A stretch of DNA of 64,000 nucleotides from Kuschelorhynchus macadamiae (GCA_030620095.1 JAUTXW010003575.1:248001-312000), one strand, 5' to 3'. Counted from the first letter of the stretch, positions 1-11,179 are shown. The notes: generated from the sequence alone by a model not told the origin. A program made the numbers and translations.

Positions 1-421
1 CTAGAAGCACTCATATAACATTTTGTTAACGCTTGTTTCTGTATTCAATTGAGTTTTCTCTTACTTGATGCAAATTATATTAATATTATTAGTATAATTA
101 AAAAGTAGTAGATTAGGTTATGCCGGTCCGACAATCAAAACCGTCATTTTTACATGTAACTTCCCATAAGAAAATTTAAGCTTCCATTTGCAAAAGTGGT
201 GCCATTTTAGGGCGTGGCACTTTTTGTGTAAATCCATAACAATTGTTTTGTTATGTAATGTGAAAATTAGTATGTATTAAAAAACTTGTTAGATCATTGT
301 TGTCGTTTCAATATAGGAAAAGGAAAAAATGTGTGTCAATTATTATATATATTTACATTTACTTTTTTTTACAAAATTATTTGTTACCAGAGTTTTCACA
401 AACACAAATTATAAAAAAATA

Positions 422-814
422 TTATCCTCTTTTTAAAATTACAACAAAATGATGTCTAATTACATCTTTGAAGATTTGTACCAAATAGTAATATCTAGTG
501 CGACATACAGGACAATTGTTTACCATTATAGAACAACCATTTTCATCATTCCATCTTAAAATACATTTTAAACAAAAAATGTGGGAACATGTATTTGGTC
601 TACATGAATCATAATATTCGATTATTTCAAAACAAATAGCACAAAACACTTTTTTCTCTTCACTCTCAGTTTTATTCAAATTTTTTAAAACAATCCCATT
701 ATTTTCTTCTCGAACTAATGGTATATTTTCTTCTTGAACTCCTGGTATAATTTCTTCGAGGCTAATTGTCTGAAGCGGAATGGATCGATTTCTTTCTCCA
801 ACTGATTCACTCAT
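422..814 (-). CDS. Small C3HC4 RING-finger protein (130 aa), intact copy
   Basis: Probable E3 ubiquitin-ligase-type RING protein. The C-terminal half has Cys58-x2-Cys61, Cys76-x-His78, Cys81-x2-Cys84 and Cys101-x2-Cys104, the C3HC4 RING-HC spacing. The N-terminal half is acidic and Ser/Glu-rich with a short internal repeat (EEIIPGVQEEN, then IPLVREENN). No signal peptide or membrane segment is seen. The start is the first ATG downstream of a TATAAATA box about 100 bp upstream, and it is conserved in all five copies. This is the only one of the five with an unbroken frame. The copies at 45396 and 54476 share a one-A insertion that shifts the frame after about residue 44, and the others are deleted or truncated. 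The RING fold is clear. The substrate, the parent element and any activity are unknown. Confidence 0.8.
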   Translation of the reverse strand: MSESVGERNRSIPLQTISLEEIIPGVQEENIPLVREENNGIVLKNLNKTESEEKKVFCAICFEIIEYYDSCRPNTCSHIFCLKCILRWNDENGCSIMVNNCPVCRTRYYYLVQIFKDVIRHHFVVILKRG

Positions 815-910
815 TTTATTTTAATATTATTATTAATAGATTTATTCAACAGATTTTTTTCTTTTAACAGTCACTCATACCTTAACATACTAAAATGATC
901 TTGATGCACC

Positions 911-918
911 TATTTATA
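911..918 (-). promoter_or_regulatory. TATA box of RING gene, copy E
   Basis: On the minus strand TATAAATAGGTGCATCAAGA precedes the RING start by about 100 bp. The box and the 30 bp after it are conserved in all copies of the unit, as expected for an RNA polymerase II core promoter. Confidence 0.6.
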
Positions 919-1075
919 AGACTTAAGAATGCAAAATCAAATGTGGGAGAACAAAGAGAAAAAATTAAAAATATGATGCGAATGAGAATAAAAGGGGAGG
1001 AAGTTAAGAATGAGGGTCATGAGAGAGAGGAAGAGGAGGAGGAGGAGGCGCTCCCCTATTATAACTACTTCAGTT

Positions 1076-1312
1076 GGTGCCACGCTAGTGAGGGTACAGC
1101 GGCTTCTGCGACGCGCGGAGCTGGACAGAATAACGTGCGACTTCATGGCAATGACTCGACCTACAAGATCGTCTATACCACCGACAAGAGCCGCACGGAG
1201 TTTTATCCAAAAAGATCCTAAATTGCGTTATGGAAGGATCTTATCTTCATAGATGTTAGTATAGGTAATAATAGTGTAATTTTTTTTGTACTCTGTACTT
1301 AGAATGTAGGTA
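1076..1312. other. GC-richer flanking segment, unidentified
   Basis: About 150 bp (1076-1225) are distinctly richer in G and C than the surroundings and open on the plus strand up to a stop at 1221. The encoded peptide (ends DKSRTEFYPKRS) is not recognised. It could be a fragment of an older gene into which repeat unit E inserted. The rest, up to 1312, is AT-rich with nothing recognisable. Confidence 0.4.
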
Positions 1313-2015
1313 CAGGGTGGCCCACATAAGATGACCCACTACCTTATCTCATAATCTGTACGAGATAGGGAAAAAAGTTTTATACAAAAGTTTCTTGGGT
1401 TTATCTAAATTTTTTAAATATTGTATTTTTATATATACAGGGTGTGTCATTTTGCGTTGACAGATGTCAACTTTGTTATTTTAAATGGAACATCCTGTAT
1501 AGTATTATGGATTTGAATAGCTCTCTTAGAGACGATTTCAACGATGTATTATAAGATGGGTCTACGAGGCACCGTTTCGGAGATATTTACGATCATCTTC
1601 AATTTTTGACATACTTTCAACTTGTTGTATCTCTGGTATTTACCAACTTTTTTGTTTCATTTTTATGCAGGAAAAAACATAATTTTATGCTTTATTGGAC
1701 GTGTAGGAAAAAATATTGAAATTGAAAAAAAATGTTACAGTGTTGTCACGTTTTGCGTACCATCAGTTTTCTCAAGATTTTCAAATGCAACCCCCTATAT
1801 TTTATAACGGATTTAAATAGAGCATCGAAAGACGATTTCAACGATATATTATAACATAGGTTTACAAGTCACGGTTCCCGAGTTTTGGGGATTTTCTTCA
1901 GGAATCAATTTTAATATTATACAATTTTTACTAAACATAACATAAACTATTAAACATGACATAACAAGAACAAAGACAAAAAAATAAACATTACTTAAAT
2001 TAAATTTTCTATATA
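1313..2015 (+). repeat. Left long terminal inverted repeat
   Basis: This matches the reverse complement of about 7700-8408 over most of its length, for example the segment around TCACGGTTCCCGAGTTTTGG. The inner end is fuzzy. The repeat is far longer than the roughly 30 bp typical of mariner. Confidence 0.8.
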
Positions 2016-2245
2016 ACCACCTTCCTGTGCTATACATGTTGTATAAATAATGTCACATTTTTTTATTGCCCTACGAACTGCTCTACTCTTATTGATCAAA
2101 TGGATCTCTTATATTATTCTCCCCCTTAAATCGTCTACGTTATTAACTTTATTCTTATACACTTTGTCTTTAATATTTCCCCATAAAAAAAAATCTAGTG
2201 GAGTTAAATCGAGACTCCGAGCTGGCCAGGGTATTGACCCAAATC
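2000..2245 (-). pseudogene. 3' fragment of mariner-like transposase
   Basis: On the minus strand this continues the transposase interrupted at 6428. It encodes the region after the second catalytic Asp, WPARSSDLTPLDFFLWG, typical of DUF4817/DDE-type transposases of arthropod mariner-like elements. After a frameshift it ends in a C-terminal tail resembling the usual GGxxExL ending. The third catalytic residue would be the Asp of SSDLTP. A 25-bp segment (CTGCCAATCCACATTGGAAA) is tandemly duplicated at 2246-2293, at the junction with the LINE. Confidence 0.7.
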
Positions 2246-2294
2246 TGCCAATCCACATTGGAAATCTTTATCTGCCAATCCACATTGGAAATCT

Positions 2295-3045
2295 AATCAA
2301 TCATATCTCAAATATTGATTTTAAAATTGGAACTCAGTCAAAAAAGTCAGCTGAAAAGCTTTTAGACAGCAATCTATGGCCACATGGCGTAGTAATAAAA
2401 CGGTCAGCTGTATCCGAACTTACAGAAAAATCTACACCGAACCTCCCACCTCCCTCCACACCGAAAAAACTGCCCACCAACTCGAGCTCCGTCAGTTCAC
2501 TGGTTGCCTCCTCTCCAATTTCTCAAAAGGGCACTATAATATCTTCTGACAAAGAGGCCATTGCTGCCTGCAAAGCAAATGTCTTGTTGAGCGACAACTG
2601 CTACAGTCTTTCCAAGAAAGCTCCTACTGACCAAGAACCTATTTTTGATCCAATGTCTCCCCCAACAGTGAAGCTTACGCGAACCGAAAAAAGTTCTGAT
2701 AACCGTTTCCTCATGTCTAGACTAAGAGAACCAGCCATTTTAAAGGCCTTCAAGTTATATCTCGCCTTCCTGCACGACCAACCTGCGCCAGTTCACTTTG
2801 TAGGGTTTACAAATACAAGCACCAGGCTGTTTTTGGCTTCTGAAGGCATTCCTATAGATTATAGAACCCTACATAAGATATATTTCGATTTTCATGCTGC
2901 TTACGGATTTAACGCAGCAGAAGTGGAAGCGGATCTTGCAGCCTATGGATCCTACATATCTTCGGAGAGATCGATTCATCTTCAGAGGACCAGAGAATGC
3001 CATAAAAACTATTTTACCAGCAATTCTCCCAAAAAAAATTTTTAG
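2295..3045 (+). pseudogene. LINE ORF1-like remnant
   Basis: The open frame runs on from host transposon sequence, so the ATG at 2050 is not the element's own. The LINE part begins near 2295 and gives about 250 residues rich in Ser, Pro and Lys, with no clear CCHC knuckles. Position just upstream of the endonuclease/RT ORF in the same orientation fits a nucleic-acid-binding ORF1 (gag-like) protein, probably 5' truncated. No domain is recognised, so the call rests on position. Confidence 0.45.
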
Positions 3046-3107
3046 AAAACACGACGTGTCCTGAGGAACTAGATTCCTCAAAACTTCCTATTGTTACTAG
3101 TCTTAAT

Positions 3108-5851
3108 ATGGTTCTAATTAATATTGCTTCTCTAAGAAATAAAACTGACGAGTTGTATCTATTTCTGGAAGAATTGGAGTTCCCCCAACTTGTTGCAATT
3201 ACTGAGCACTGGCTGAATCCAAACGAACCCTTTTATATTGAGAGGTATACCACAGTAGCTAGATATGACAGAAAAAACTCAGCTCATGGGGAACACTGAT
3301 TCTATCCCTAAATGGAGATTTCATGTCGGTATCTAAATATGATCATTTGTTAGCGGATAGCTCTTTTGAATTCTCTATAGTATATAATCAAAACCTTGAT
3401 CTTTATGTAATTTGTATTTATAGATCACCAAACTCTGATGTACAATCATTTTTAAATAGCCTGGTAAGTTTGCTAGACAGCCTACCGATTAAAGGTAAAA
3501 AAATTCTATGCGGGGACTTTAATATTGACTATGCTACTGTTTGTGCCATCCAGAAATATCTAATTTCTATATTCGACTCTTTCGGTCTTTCAATGCATGT
3601 ATCCTCGCCAACTAGAATTTCAAAAAACTCTTCTTCTATCATCGATTACATGGCGTCTGATTTTTCTCCATCAGAGGTGCAATCACAGGTCTATAACTCA
3701 GGTCTTTCCGATCACGAGGCGGTAATTTCCAGGTTTAGTTTACCTATTAGGCCCTTACCAAGATCTCGCCATCGGGGCAGAATTTTCTCGGCCGCAAATT
3801 TCTCAGTATTTCATAATATTTGCTTTAACACCAATTGGAATTTTGAATCTGATAATGTCAACACAAACTTCAGAACTTTTTTAAATAAAACTTTAAGTGC
3901 TTTTAACAAGGCCTTTCCGCTTAAGAATATCAAACCTAAGCGGCATAAACCGTGGACCACGAAAGGAATACGAATTTCTGCTAAAAATATGCGCTCGCTC
4001 TCATATATAAAAAAATTCACCGACTCCTTTCTTATTCTCGACTATATCTCTAATTATAGGAGGATCTACACTACTCTTATTAAGTCAGCAAAAAAATTAC
4101 ACTACCGAAAACGTCTAACAAACTCTAATAACGTTTCAAAAGAAACCTGGTCCATCATCAATAACCTCAGAAACAAATCAAATCCTGTGACTCAGATCTT
4201 GCCAGGGGCTAATGATCTAAATGATTATTTTATTAATGTAAGCAAAAATGTTACCTCTAGTATCTCGCCAAGTTTGGACCCTCTTTCGTTTCTCCCTCCT
4301 TCAAAAAATTTAGCTGATAGCTTTTTCTTAAGTCCCGTTAGCAACACTGAACTATTGAAGGTAATACATAATATCAAAAGTAAATCTTCGTGTAGCACTG
4401 ATGGCCTATCAATTAGAATATTCCTGAACTTGCCACTCCCAGTCATAGAGGCCCTTACAACATTAATAAATGAGTCCTTTATAAAAGGTGTATTCCCTGA
4501 TTGCCTTAAAACAGCTATAATTATTCCACTTCATAAAGGCGGCGAAAAAACTAACTCTTGCAATTATCGCCCAATTGCACTACTACCAGTGCTATCAAAA
4601 ATTATCGAAAGGCTACTGAAGAACCGTCTTATGCCATTTCTCCTGAAACATCAGATAATATCCCCGGAGCAGTTCGGATTTCTACCCAACAAGTGCACCA
4701 ATGACGCAATGTTCACGTTGCTTAGAGGCGTCTACTTATCTCTCAATAACAACCACCCAACTGCCTCAGTTTTTTGTGACTATGCGAAAGCCTTTGATTG
4801 TGTTAGTCATGAAATTCTGATAAACAAACTAAATTTTTATGGAATTCGTGGTACTTCTTTAAATTGGTTCAAATCTTATCTTGGAAAAAGGCAACAACTT
4901 GTAAGGGCTAATGGTTCCGATTCTGATTGTAAGTTGATTATAAGTGGAGTCCCTCAAGGTTCAGTCTTGGGACCTATTCTTTTTTTGTTATACATTAATG
5001 ATATCACGAACCTTAAAATTAATGGAAGAATCTCCCTTTTTGCTGATGACACAAGCATAACATGGAGTGATTTTGATACAACGTCTTTACACTCTAGTAT
5101 CTCCAAAGACTTGGTTATAATTAAGGCTTGGTCCGATTCCAATATGCTTTGTTTTAACGTCGATAAAACGGTGGCGTTATCTTATAAGGGAACTTTACAA
5201 CCACTTCAGGTACATAACAGCAATATTGAATACGTAGAGTCGGTTAAATTCCTGGGTTTAAATATAAATGGCAACCTAAAATAGTCTAATCATATTGACA
5301 CCTTAACTAAAAAACTTTCTACCGCCTGCTTCGCCATTCGATCAGTTTCAAAAGAACTAGACGTTCCTTCTGCCAGACTTACTTATTTCTCTTTATTTGA
5401 ATCCCACCTCCGCTATGGCCTTCCCTTTTGGGGCTGCTGTACCACCGAGCAATTTCGTAGTATTTTTATGCTTCAAAAGAGAGCCATTCGTTATTTGTTT
5501 GGTCTAAATAATAGAGCTCACTGCCAATACTATTTCAAAAAACATGAAATATTAACACTTCCTGCATTATTTATTTTGGAAACGGTATGTTTGCTGAGAA
5601 AACATATAAACACCCTCCCAGAAAGGCCACAACATGTATACCCTACCAGAAACTCTAGGCATGATATTTATCTTCCCATTCCTTCCACAGAATTAATAAA
5701 AAAATCAATTATTTACAACGCCATAAAACTTTACAACAATCTGCCAGTACATTTAAAATCTATCCCTATGCTTGCACAATTTCGAAAAAACACCAAAGCA
5801 TACCTCATTGAGAGACCATTTTACAGCGTTAATGATTTTTTTTTTCAGTGA
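3108..5851 (+). pseudogene. LINE ORF2: APE endonuclease plus reverse transcriptase, broken
   Basis: The N-terminal part (3108-3299, then after a frameshift 3323 onward) shows the apurinic-type endonuclease: ITEHWL, ICIYRSPN, CGDFNID and SDHEAV. The reverse transcriptase follows with YRPIALLPVLSKI, the motif A region FCDYAKAFDCVSHE, SGVPQGSVLGPILFLLY and the catalytic FADD box (SLFADDTS). A TAG at 5282-5284 interrupts the C-terminal region, and the remainder (5468-5851) has the QKRAIRYLFGL block usual after the RT in CR1/Jockey-group elements. With at least one frameshift and one or more stops this copy cannot make a full product. The enzyme would nick target DNA and reverse-transcribe its own RNA there. 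Confidence 0.8.
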
Positions 5852-6427
5852 GTAAGTCTCTTTAAATTGTCACTAATCTCGCTTGTTTACTTAAATCTTT
5901 TGTGAGTCATGTCCTAACTCGTAGCATAGAATTTTGTAAATCATTATATAGGGAAAAGAACTGTCGAACATTCACTTAAAACTTAATTATTTTTGTTAGG
6001 TATTGGATTAAAAACAATTTAATTCTTTTTGTATACTACATTCTACACTAGTTCAATATACCTTCTGTTTAACATCACAATTATTTGTATAACTATAATA
6101 ACATAGAGTTTAAGGTCGCATAGTTGCAATTTTGATTTCAATGTCATCGAAATTATTCACCTCGTACATGTGTGTTTGTTTACTTTTATAAGGTTATCAT
6201 GATTCATTTACTGTTTGCAATGTTATGTTATATTCTAACGTGTGTTTTACGATTTGGTAAATTGATAATTTACATTTAAAAAAAAAAAGCACTGACCTGT
6301 CGAAATTATTTTCGATTAATGTTTTGATATGTCTTATTTTTAGGTATATTTTGCTTTGTCCATAAAATTGTAAAATTTTTCTGCGGCAATAAAGCATACT
6401 TTTGTTTGTTTGTTTGTTTGTTTCATT

Positions 6428-7210
6428 TAACCATTCAATTACAGGTCTTACGGTATGGTACGGCGCACTGTCTTGTTGAAATACAAGACCATCTTTAATT
6501 TCATCCGGTAATTCATTAATAAGAGGTTGTATTTCATTTTGCAACAAACTGTGGTATCTCTGTCCGTTAAGAGTCCTATCATAAAAAACCGGCCCAATCA
6601 CTCGGTCCTTTATTATTCCGCACCAAACATATACACTTTGATGTCCCTGCTTTCTGATGGCTTTGATTTTATGTTGATTTTGCCTTGACCAGTAGTGGCA
6701 GTTCTTTCGGTTAAATATTCCCGCGGTGTTGAAAATTGCTTCGTCAGTGAAAAGAATTTTGTCAAAAACCGGTTGATCAAAGTGGCGGTCCATCATATCC
6801 ATGCAAAAAGTAGCTCTGTTGTCAAAATCAGCTATGGATAGCTCTTGTACCGGAGTGAATTTGAAAGGATGGTAATCGTTGATATTAAGTGTTCTCTGAA
6901 TACTTGCTCGGCTAATATGCGGTATGTCCCGTGCGGCATCCCTTTGGGAATTTTCATTGCTTTCCTCAAAATATAAAAGAACATCAAGTTGATTTTCTTC
7001 TGTAAGAACTGTCCTAGGCCGGTTTCTTTTATTGTTTATCACAACGCCATTTTCCAGATCTCGTGTAATTCTTACGAAGATTTTCTTACTTGGAATTCTG
7101 CTATTTGGATACAGTCTTCTATACTCCCTTAACGCTAGTGCGGGACTCTTATTGTTTCTAATGAAGCACTCATATAAATTTAAACGTTGTTGAATAGCGT
7201 AGTTCGACAT
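6428..7210 (-). pseudogene. 5' part of mariner-like transposase (DUF4817/DDE type)
   Basis: About 260 codons starting at the ATG at 7210. An N-terminal helix-turn-helix region (LREYRRLYPN, then a second HTH around ISRASIQRTL) leads into the catalytic core with ILFTDEAIF (first Asp) and VFQQDSAPYHT (second Asp). The frame runs on artificially into LINE sequence down to 6197. The missing end, with the third acidic residue, is at 2000-2245. The protein would bind the terminal repeats and move the element by cut and paste. It is disrupted by the LINE, so this copy is not autonomous. Confidence 0.8.
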
Positions 7211-7699
7211 AATTATTTCTTAAATTTACTAATTTAATCAATAAATGCAACCAAGCTGTCAAATTTCATGCAAATAATATTTCGTTTGTTTCCATGGTTT
7301 TGAAGCACAGCCTACTTAAAATTGTTAATAGGGTTATGGAAAGGTTGGTAAATAATTGTGAGAGAAAAAACACAAAGCCAATACTTAGCTTGATGACGTT
7401 TATTACTCGACTGACTTTCAGACGCTCTATATAAAAACGAAACAACAAAAATGATTAGTAAGCAAAGACATTTTGCGGCACCATTATCGACACAGTCGCC
7501 TTGGCCGTCTGTTTCGGTAATCGCTAATCATAACATTGATAAGGCTTGTTTAGTATATGGGAAGGAAACATAAAGAACTATTTTTAAATAGATTCACACT
7601 ATTTTAACAAAAATACATATTATGTATTTAACTGATTTTTAGAGAGTTTTACGTTTGATCTGGAAAACGGCGTGGTAATAATTATTCAAAGCAATTAGA
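7211..7699. other. Transposon leader between transposase start and right inverted repeat
   Basis: Noncoding AT-rich sequence between the transposase ATG and the inner end of the right terminal repeat. No gene seen. It should hold the element's promoter, but no clear TATA box stands out. Confidence 0.4.
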
Positions 7700-8408
7700 A
7701 AATCTAATTTAGATATTCTTTAGCATATAATATTAATTTTGTTGTCTTCGTTCATGTCATGTCACGTTTAATAGTTTATATTATGTTTTAGTAAAAATTG
7801 TTTAATATTAAAATTGATTCCTGAAGAAAATCCCCAAAACTCGGGAACCGTGACTTGTAAACCTATGTTATAATATATCGTTGAAATCGTCTTTCGATGC
7901 TCTATTTAAATCCGTTATAAAATATAGGGGGTTGCATTTAAAAATCTTGAGAAAACTGATGGTACGCAAAACGTGACAACACTGTAACATTTTTTTTCAA
8001 TTTTAAAATTTTTACCTACACGTCCAATAAAGCATAAAATTATGTTTTTTCCTGCACAAAAATGAAACAAAAAAGTTAATAAATACCAGAGATACAACAA
8101 ATTGAAAGTATATCAAAAATTGAAGATGATCATAAATTCTCCGAAACGGTTCCTCGTAGACCCATCTTATAATACATCGTTGAAATCGTCTCTAAGAGAG
8201 CTATTCAAATCCATAATAAGATACAGGGTGTTCCATTTAAAATAACAAAGTTGACATCTGTCAACGCAAAATGACACACCCTATATATACAAAAATATAA
8301 TATTTAAAAAATCTAGATAAACCTAAGAAACTTTTGTATAAAACTTTTTTCCCTATCTCGTACAGATTCTGAGATATGGTAGTGGGTCATCTTATGTGGG
8401 CCACCCTG
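7700..8408 (-). repeat. Right long terminal inverted repeat
   Basis: Counterpart of 1313-2015, ending CCACCCTG followed by TA. The two arms are highly similar, with scattered substitutions. Confidence 0.8.
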
Positions 8409-8728
8409 TACCTAATTGAACTTGAGTTATGTATTGAGTTTTGTTTTGTAGGCGTTAGTATAAGTTTATATTTATATTTTTTTGACTTTACATTATACCT
8501 CATGTTATAGCGACCTTTCACGAAAATATATTTTTTTATTTTCATATTATTTTTCATTTTCGCATATTGCCGAACACATATTAATTTATGATTGTATTTT
8601 TTATGTGCTTCCGTTATCTACGTAGTGCGTCGTCATATTATAATATGTATTCTGTATGATTTATTTGAGTAGTTATAGAAATAACTCATCGCGTTTTAAC
8701 GTTGATGATGCAAAAAATAAAACTTGAG
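8409..8728. other. AT-rich spacer, no gene seen
   Basis: Spacer between the mariner-type element and the piggyBac element. I see no ORF, repeat or RNA gene in it. Confidence 0.5.
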
Positions 8729-8747
8729 TTAACACATTGCGTGCCAC

Positions 8748-8810
8748 GTCTCTCATATATGAGAGACAACCACATTTCGCCGGGGGCCACGTCGCTCATT
8801 TTTGAGAGAC
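8748..8810. promoter_or_regulatory. Two subterminal 20-bp palindromes, low-coordinate end of piggyBac
   Basis: GTCTCTCATATATGAGAGAC at 8748-8767 is a perfect palindrome and starts at the last base of the terminal repeat. A variant GTCGCTCATTTTTGAGAGAC lies at 8791-8810. Likely transposase-binding sites. Confidence 0.6.
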
Positions 8811-9111
8811 GCACATCTCTCGCTGCCTGGCCACGTATATCAAATATGTAACCCGCTACCGTGTATTTCAAATGGGGAATACCGAGCGTGGCCTCTGGGG
8901 AAAGTAATATGTGTCTTGGTTTGAGAAAAATCGGAAAAATAAATCTAACACAACAGATAAGTTTGAAAAATATTTATTTTACGAAATATTAACGCTAAAG
9001 TCCTCCTAAAAAAGCTTATTTTTTATAACATATCAAAACGAAGTAAAAAATTAAAGTAGTTAACATGTTTCTTAAGTTCAAAACAAAAAAAAACTAAAAA
9101 AATTCTAAAAA

Positions 9112-11127
9112 TTAATGTTTTTCGTTAAAACATGGCGCACACATTTGCGGCTGTCCCGGGCACTTGTCGCAATAATTGTAAGTTAATTTGGCTTTGGATT
9201 TTGCAACTATACGTCCTGATTCCTTCGTAATTTTGGCATAACACACCGAACACCTGCGACGGATTTCTTTTTCATTTTCCCCAACTCTCACAAGTAAATG
9301 ATGATATACCTTGGGCTTTTCTGGTACCTGCTCTTTTCCCTGATTTTTGATGTTAAGTAACTCTGCTGCTAAGATGTCACGAAAAGCACGGATATGAATT
9401 TTCTTTTTGGTGACCCGTCTGTATAGGACCCAAGCATTTACTACCGCGATTCCGAGAAGTAATTCCATTCCTAACTTCCTATACCACTTTACACCCTTTC
9501 GAAGAGTAGTGGCATAAGATGCCATCTGGTCTGACAAGTCAATTCCAGATTTGCCTTTATTGTACGCCAAAATTCCAACGGGCTTCTCTTCTGGTTTTCG
9601 AGATTTTCTTTTTTTCTTGGCTGGAACTGTGGCCTCTATGTCATTGGAAGCGCCTGGAGGATCTTGGGAATTCTCAGATTCCATCTGGCTCTCCTGTGAA
9701 TAAGGCAAATCGCTGCTTCTTGTCGATGCACTGGCGGTACTAGCGATGGCGTTTGGTGGTTCTTGAGCATCGTTGGATTCCTGGATCTCAACAGGCGGTT
9801 CATTTTCAGTCATTCTTGGGTGAACTGGCACCATAATTGGAGCATGCTTTGTTGAGAGGAGCCTAACATCCCGGGTGTCTCTCCACTTTAAAACTACTAT
9901 TCCGTTTTCGTCTTCGCGGGACACCATTTCTCCCCTTTTTATCTTGGCTTGAAGAACGTCTTTTGGGATATTTTTCTTATTGGCTCGCAGGGTTCCAACA
10001 ACATGTGTTAGCTTTTCGAGCATTGTTTTAGCTAACTCATAGCTCGTGTAGAAATTATCTATGTATAGAGTTCGTCCTTGATAGAGAAGCTTCTCACACA
10101 ACCTCAAACATACATTTGCAGCTAGTCCGACTTCACGTTGTCCTGTCGTTGACTTTCCAGCGTATACTTCAAGTGCCCATGTGTAACCATCGATTGAACA
10201 TAGTTTGAATAATTTTATACCGTTCTTGTGGGCTTTGTTTGGTATATACTGCCTAAAAATTAGGCGCCCTCTCCATGGTATCAAGGTTTCATCTATTACA
10301 ATATCTTCCTCGGGATAAAATAGGGACTGAAATTTATTTTGAAGAACATCAATAAGAGGTTTTATTTTTGCTAGACGCTCGCCTTTTTGAATTGTCTCGT
10401 TATTGTTGAAATGGAGAAGACTTAGCAGCAACTGATATCTGTTCCGCGACATAGTTGCTCTCGGAATATCTAGACGATAAATACCCTTGGTAGCCCAATA
10501 ATCAGGTAATGCACTTAGTCGAACCAATCCCATCCATAGTGTCAATCCCATGAATTTTTTAATTTCTTCTGGATAAGTGGGATTCCACTTTTTTATGCGG
10601 GAATATCTTTTCGCTTCCTTCGAGGCTATGGTTTGGTCCGCGAATCTGTTGGTTTCAGTGACAATAAGGTTTATGAACTCATCATCGACGAGGTGAAAAA
10701 ATGCCTGTAGCGGAGTCATTTCGGGGGACAAATCTTGTTGCAGACCACTAGGACCCGTAAACTCGAAGTTCTTATGCCGTCCAACATATTCGGTCCAATT
10801 AGTGGAAGCTAGCATTTCGTCATCTTCTTCATTTTGGTCATTCCCTTCAGTTCGGGCCTCTTCCATGACCAAATCTTGAAGAACGTCTTCAATATTTGGG
10901 GCTTCTTCGTTATCCTCTTCATCAGATGATTCGAATCGATATACTGGAGCTGCGGTATCAGGACCAAAATCCGGATCGTTGATAGAGTCATCGGAATCAA
11001 AATCAAACTCATCATCACTCTCGTTTTCAGTATTGATTTTCGACGCTTCTTCCTCCAATTCGGCCTGTGTCAAGGCTCGATGACGTTTAGACATTTTTTC
11101 TTTCTTTTCGTTCTCCAGCGCGTTCAA
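9112..11127 (-). CDS. piggyBac transposase, 671 aa, intact frame
   Basis: DDE_Tnp_1_7 family cut-and-paste transposase acting in the nucleus at TTAA sites. An acidic N-terminal region (residues about 35-105) precedes the core. Predicted catalytic Asp residues lie in DETLIPWRG (about D279), YIDNFYTSYEL (about D357) and GIDLSDQM (about D530). A Ser/Pro-rich insertion (about 440-515), ending in the basic stretch KKKRKSRK (a possible nuclear signal), separates the second and third. The C-terminal 40 residues form the Cys-rich zinc domain (RRRCSVC, YNYCDKC, CAPC). Length is slightly above the roughly 600 aa usual for the family because of the insertion. The start is the first ATG of the frame; a second Met lies 11 codons in. 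No frameshift or stop is seen. Confidence 0.92.
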   Translation of the reverse strand: MNALENEKKEKMSKRHRALTQAELEEEASKINTENESDDEFDFDSDDSINDPDFGPDTAAPVYRFESSDEEDNEEAPNIEDVLQDLVMEEARTEGNDQNEEDDEMLASTNWTEYVGRHKNFEFTGPSGLQQDLSPEMTPLQAFFHLVDDEFINLIVTETNRFADQTIASKEAKRYSRIKKWNPTYPEEIKKFMGLTLWMGLVRLSALPDYWATKGIYRLDIPRATMSRNRYQLLLSLLHFNNNETIQKGERLAKIKPLIDVLQNKFQSLFYPEEDIVIDETLIPWRGRLIFRQYIPNKAHKNGIKLFKLCSIDGYTWALEVYAGKSTTGQREVGLAANVCLRLCEKLLYQGRTLYIDNFYTSYELAKTMLEKLTHVVGTLRANKKNIPKDVLQAKIKRGEMVSREDENGIVVLKWRDTRDVRLLSTKHAPIMVPVHPRMTENEPPVEIQESNDAQEPPNAIASTASASTRSSDLPYSQESQMESENSQDPPGASNDIEATVPAKKKRKSRKPEEKPVGILAYNKGKSGIDLSDQMASYATTLRKGVKWYRKLGMELLLGIAVVNAWVLYRRVTKKKIHIRAFRDILAAELLNIKNQGKEQVPEKPKVYHHLLVRVGENEKEIRRRCSVCYAKITKESGRIVAKSKAKLTYNYCDKCPGQPQMCAPCFNEKH

Positions 11128-11179
11128 TGTTTAATTTTTCTCAAACCTGCAACAAAAGAGAAAACACTAAGAAACATGC

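Larger units (their letters stand above)
1..1075 (-). repeat. RING-gene repeat unit, copy E (reversed, cut by window edge)
   Basis: This stretch is the reverse complement of 54232-55291, including promoter, RING gene and the AT-rich 3' region. It ends on the high side at CTATTATAACTACTT, where both this copy and copy D leave shared sequence. It carries the short imperfect hairpin segment around 180-225 (GTGGTGCCATTTTAGGGCGT) that copies A and C lack, so it belongs with copy D as one subfamily. The convergent Cys-rich gene expected downstream would lie left of position 1. Confidence 0.85.
2295..6424 (+). mobile_element. CR1/Jockey-group non-LTR retrotransposon (LINE)
   Basis: The insertion carries an ORF1 remnant, an ORF2 with endonuclease and reverse transcriptase, a 3' UTR with an AATAAA-like signal (GCAATAAAGC near 6390) and a 3' tail of tandem TTTG units (about 6395-6424) in place of poly(A). 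Microsatellite tails are typical of the CR1/L2 side of the family. Its 5' end lies near 2295, where similarity to the host transposase ends. Confidence 0.75.
1313..8408 (-). mobile_element. Tc1/mariner-type element with long terminal inverted repeats, split by a LINE
   Basis: Both ends read CAGGGTGGCCCACATAAG inward and are flanked by TA (1311-1312 and 8409-8410), the target duplication of the Tc1/mariner superfamily. The inverted repeats extend inward for about 0.7 kb. The transposase gene lies between them on the minus strand, with its 5' part at 6428-7210 and its 3' part at about 2000-2245. The 4.1 kb between these parts is a non-LTR retrotransposon inserted into the gene. Without it the element would be about 3 kb. 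Confidence 0.8.

Noticed and set aside
895..1252. Plus-strand ORFs over 895-1221 and 1010-1252
   Set aside because: The first half is the antisense of the RING unit's promoter region (purine-rich GAGGAGGAGG), so the frame is a by-product of the repeat.
2050..2294. ATG at 2050 as start of the LINE ORF1
   Set aside because: 2050-2245 is the antisense of a mariner-like transposase end, so this ORF start is outside the LINE.
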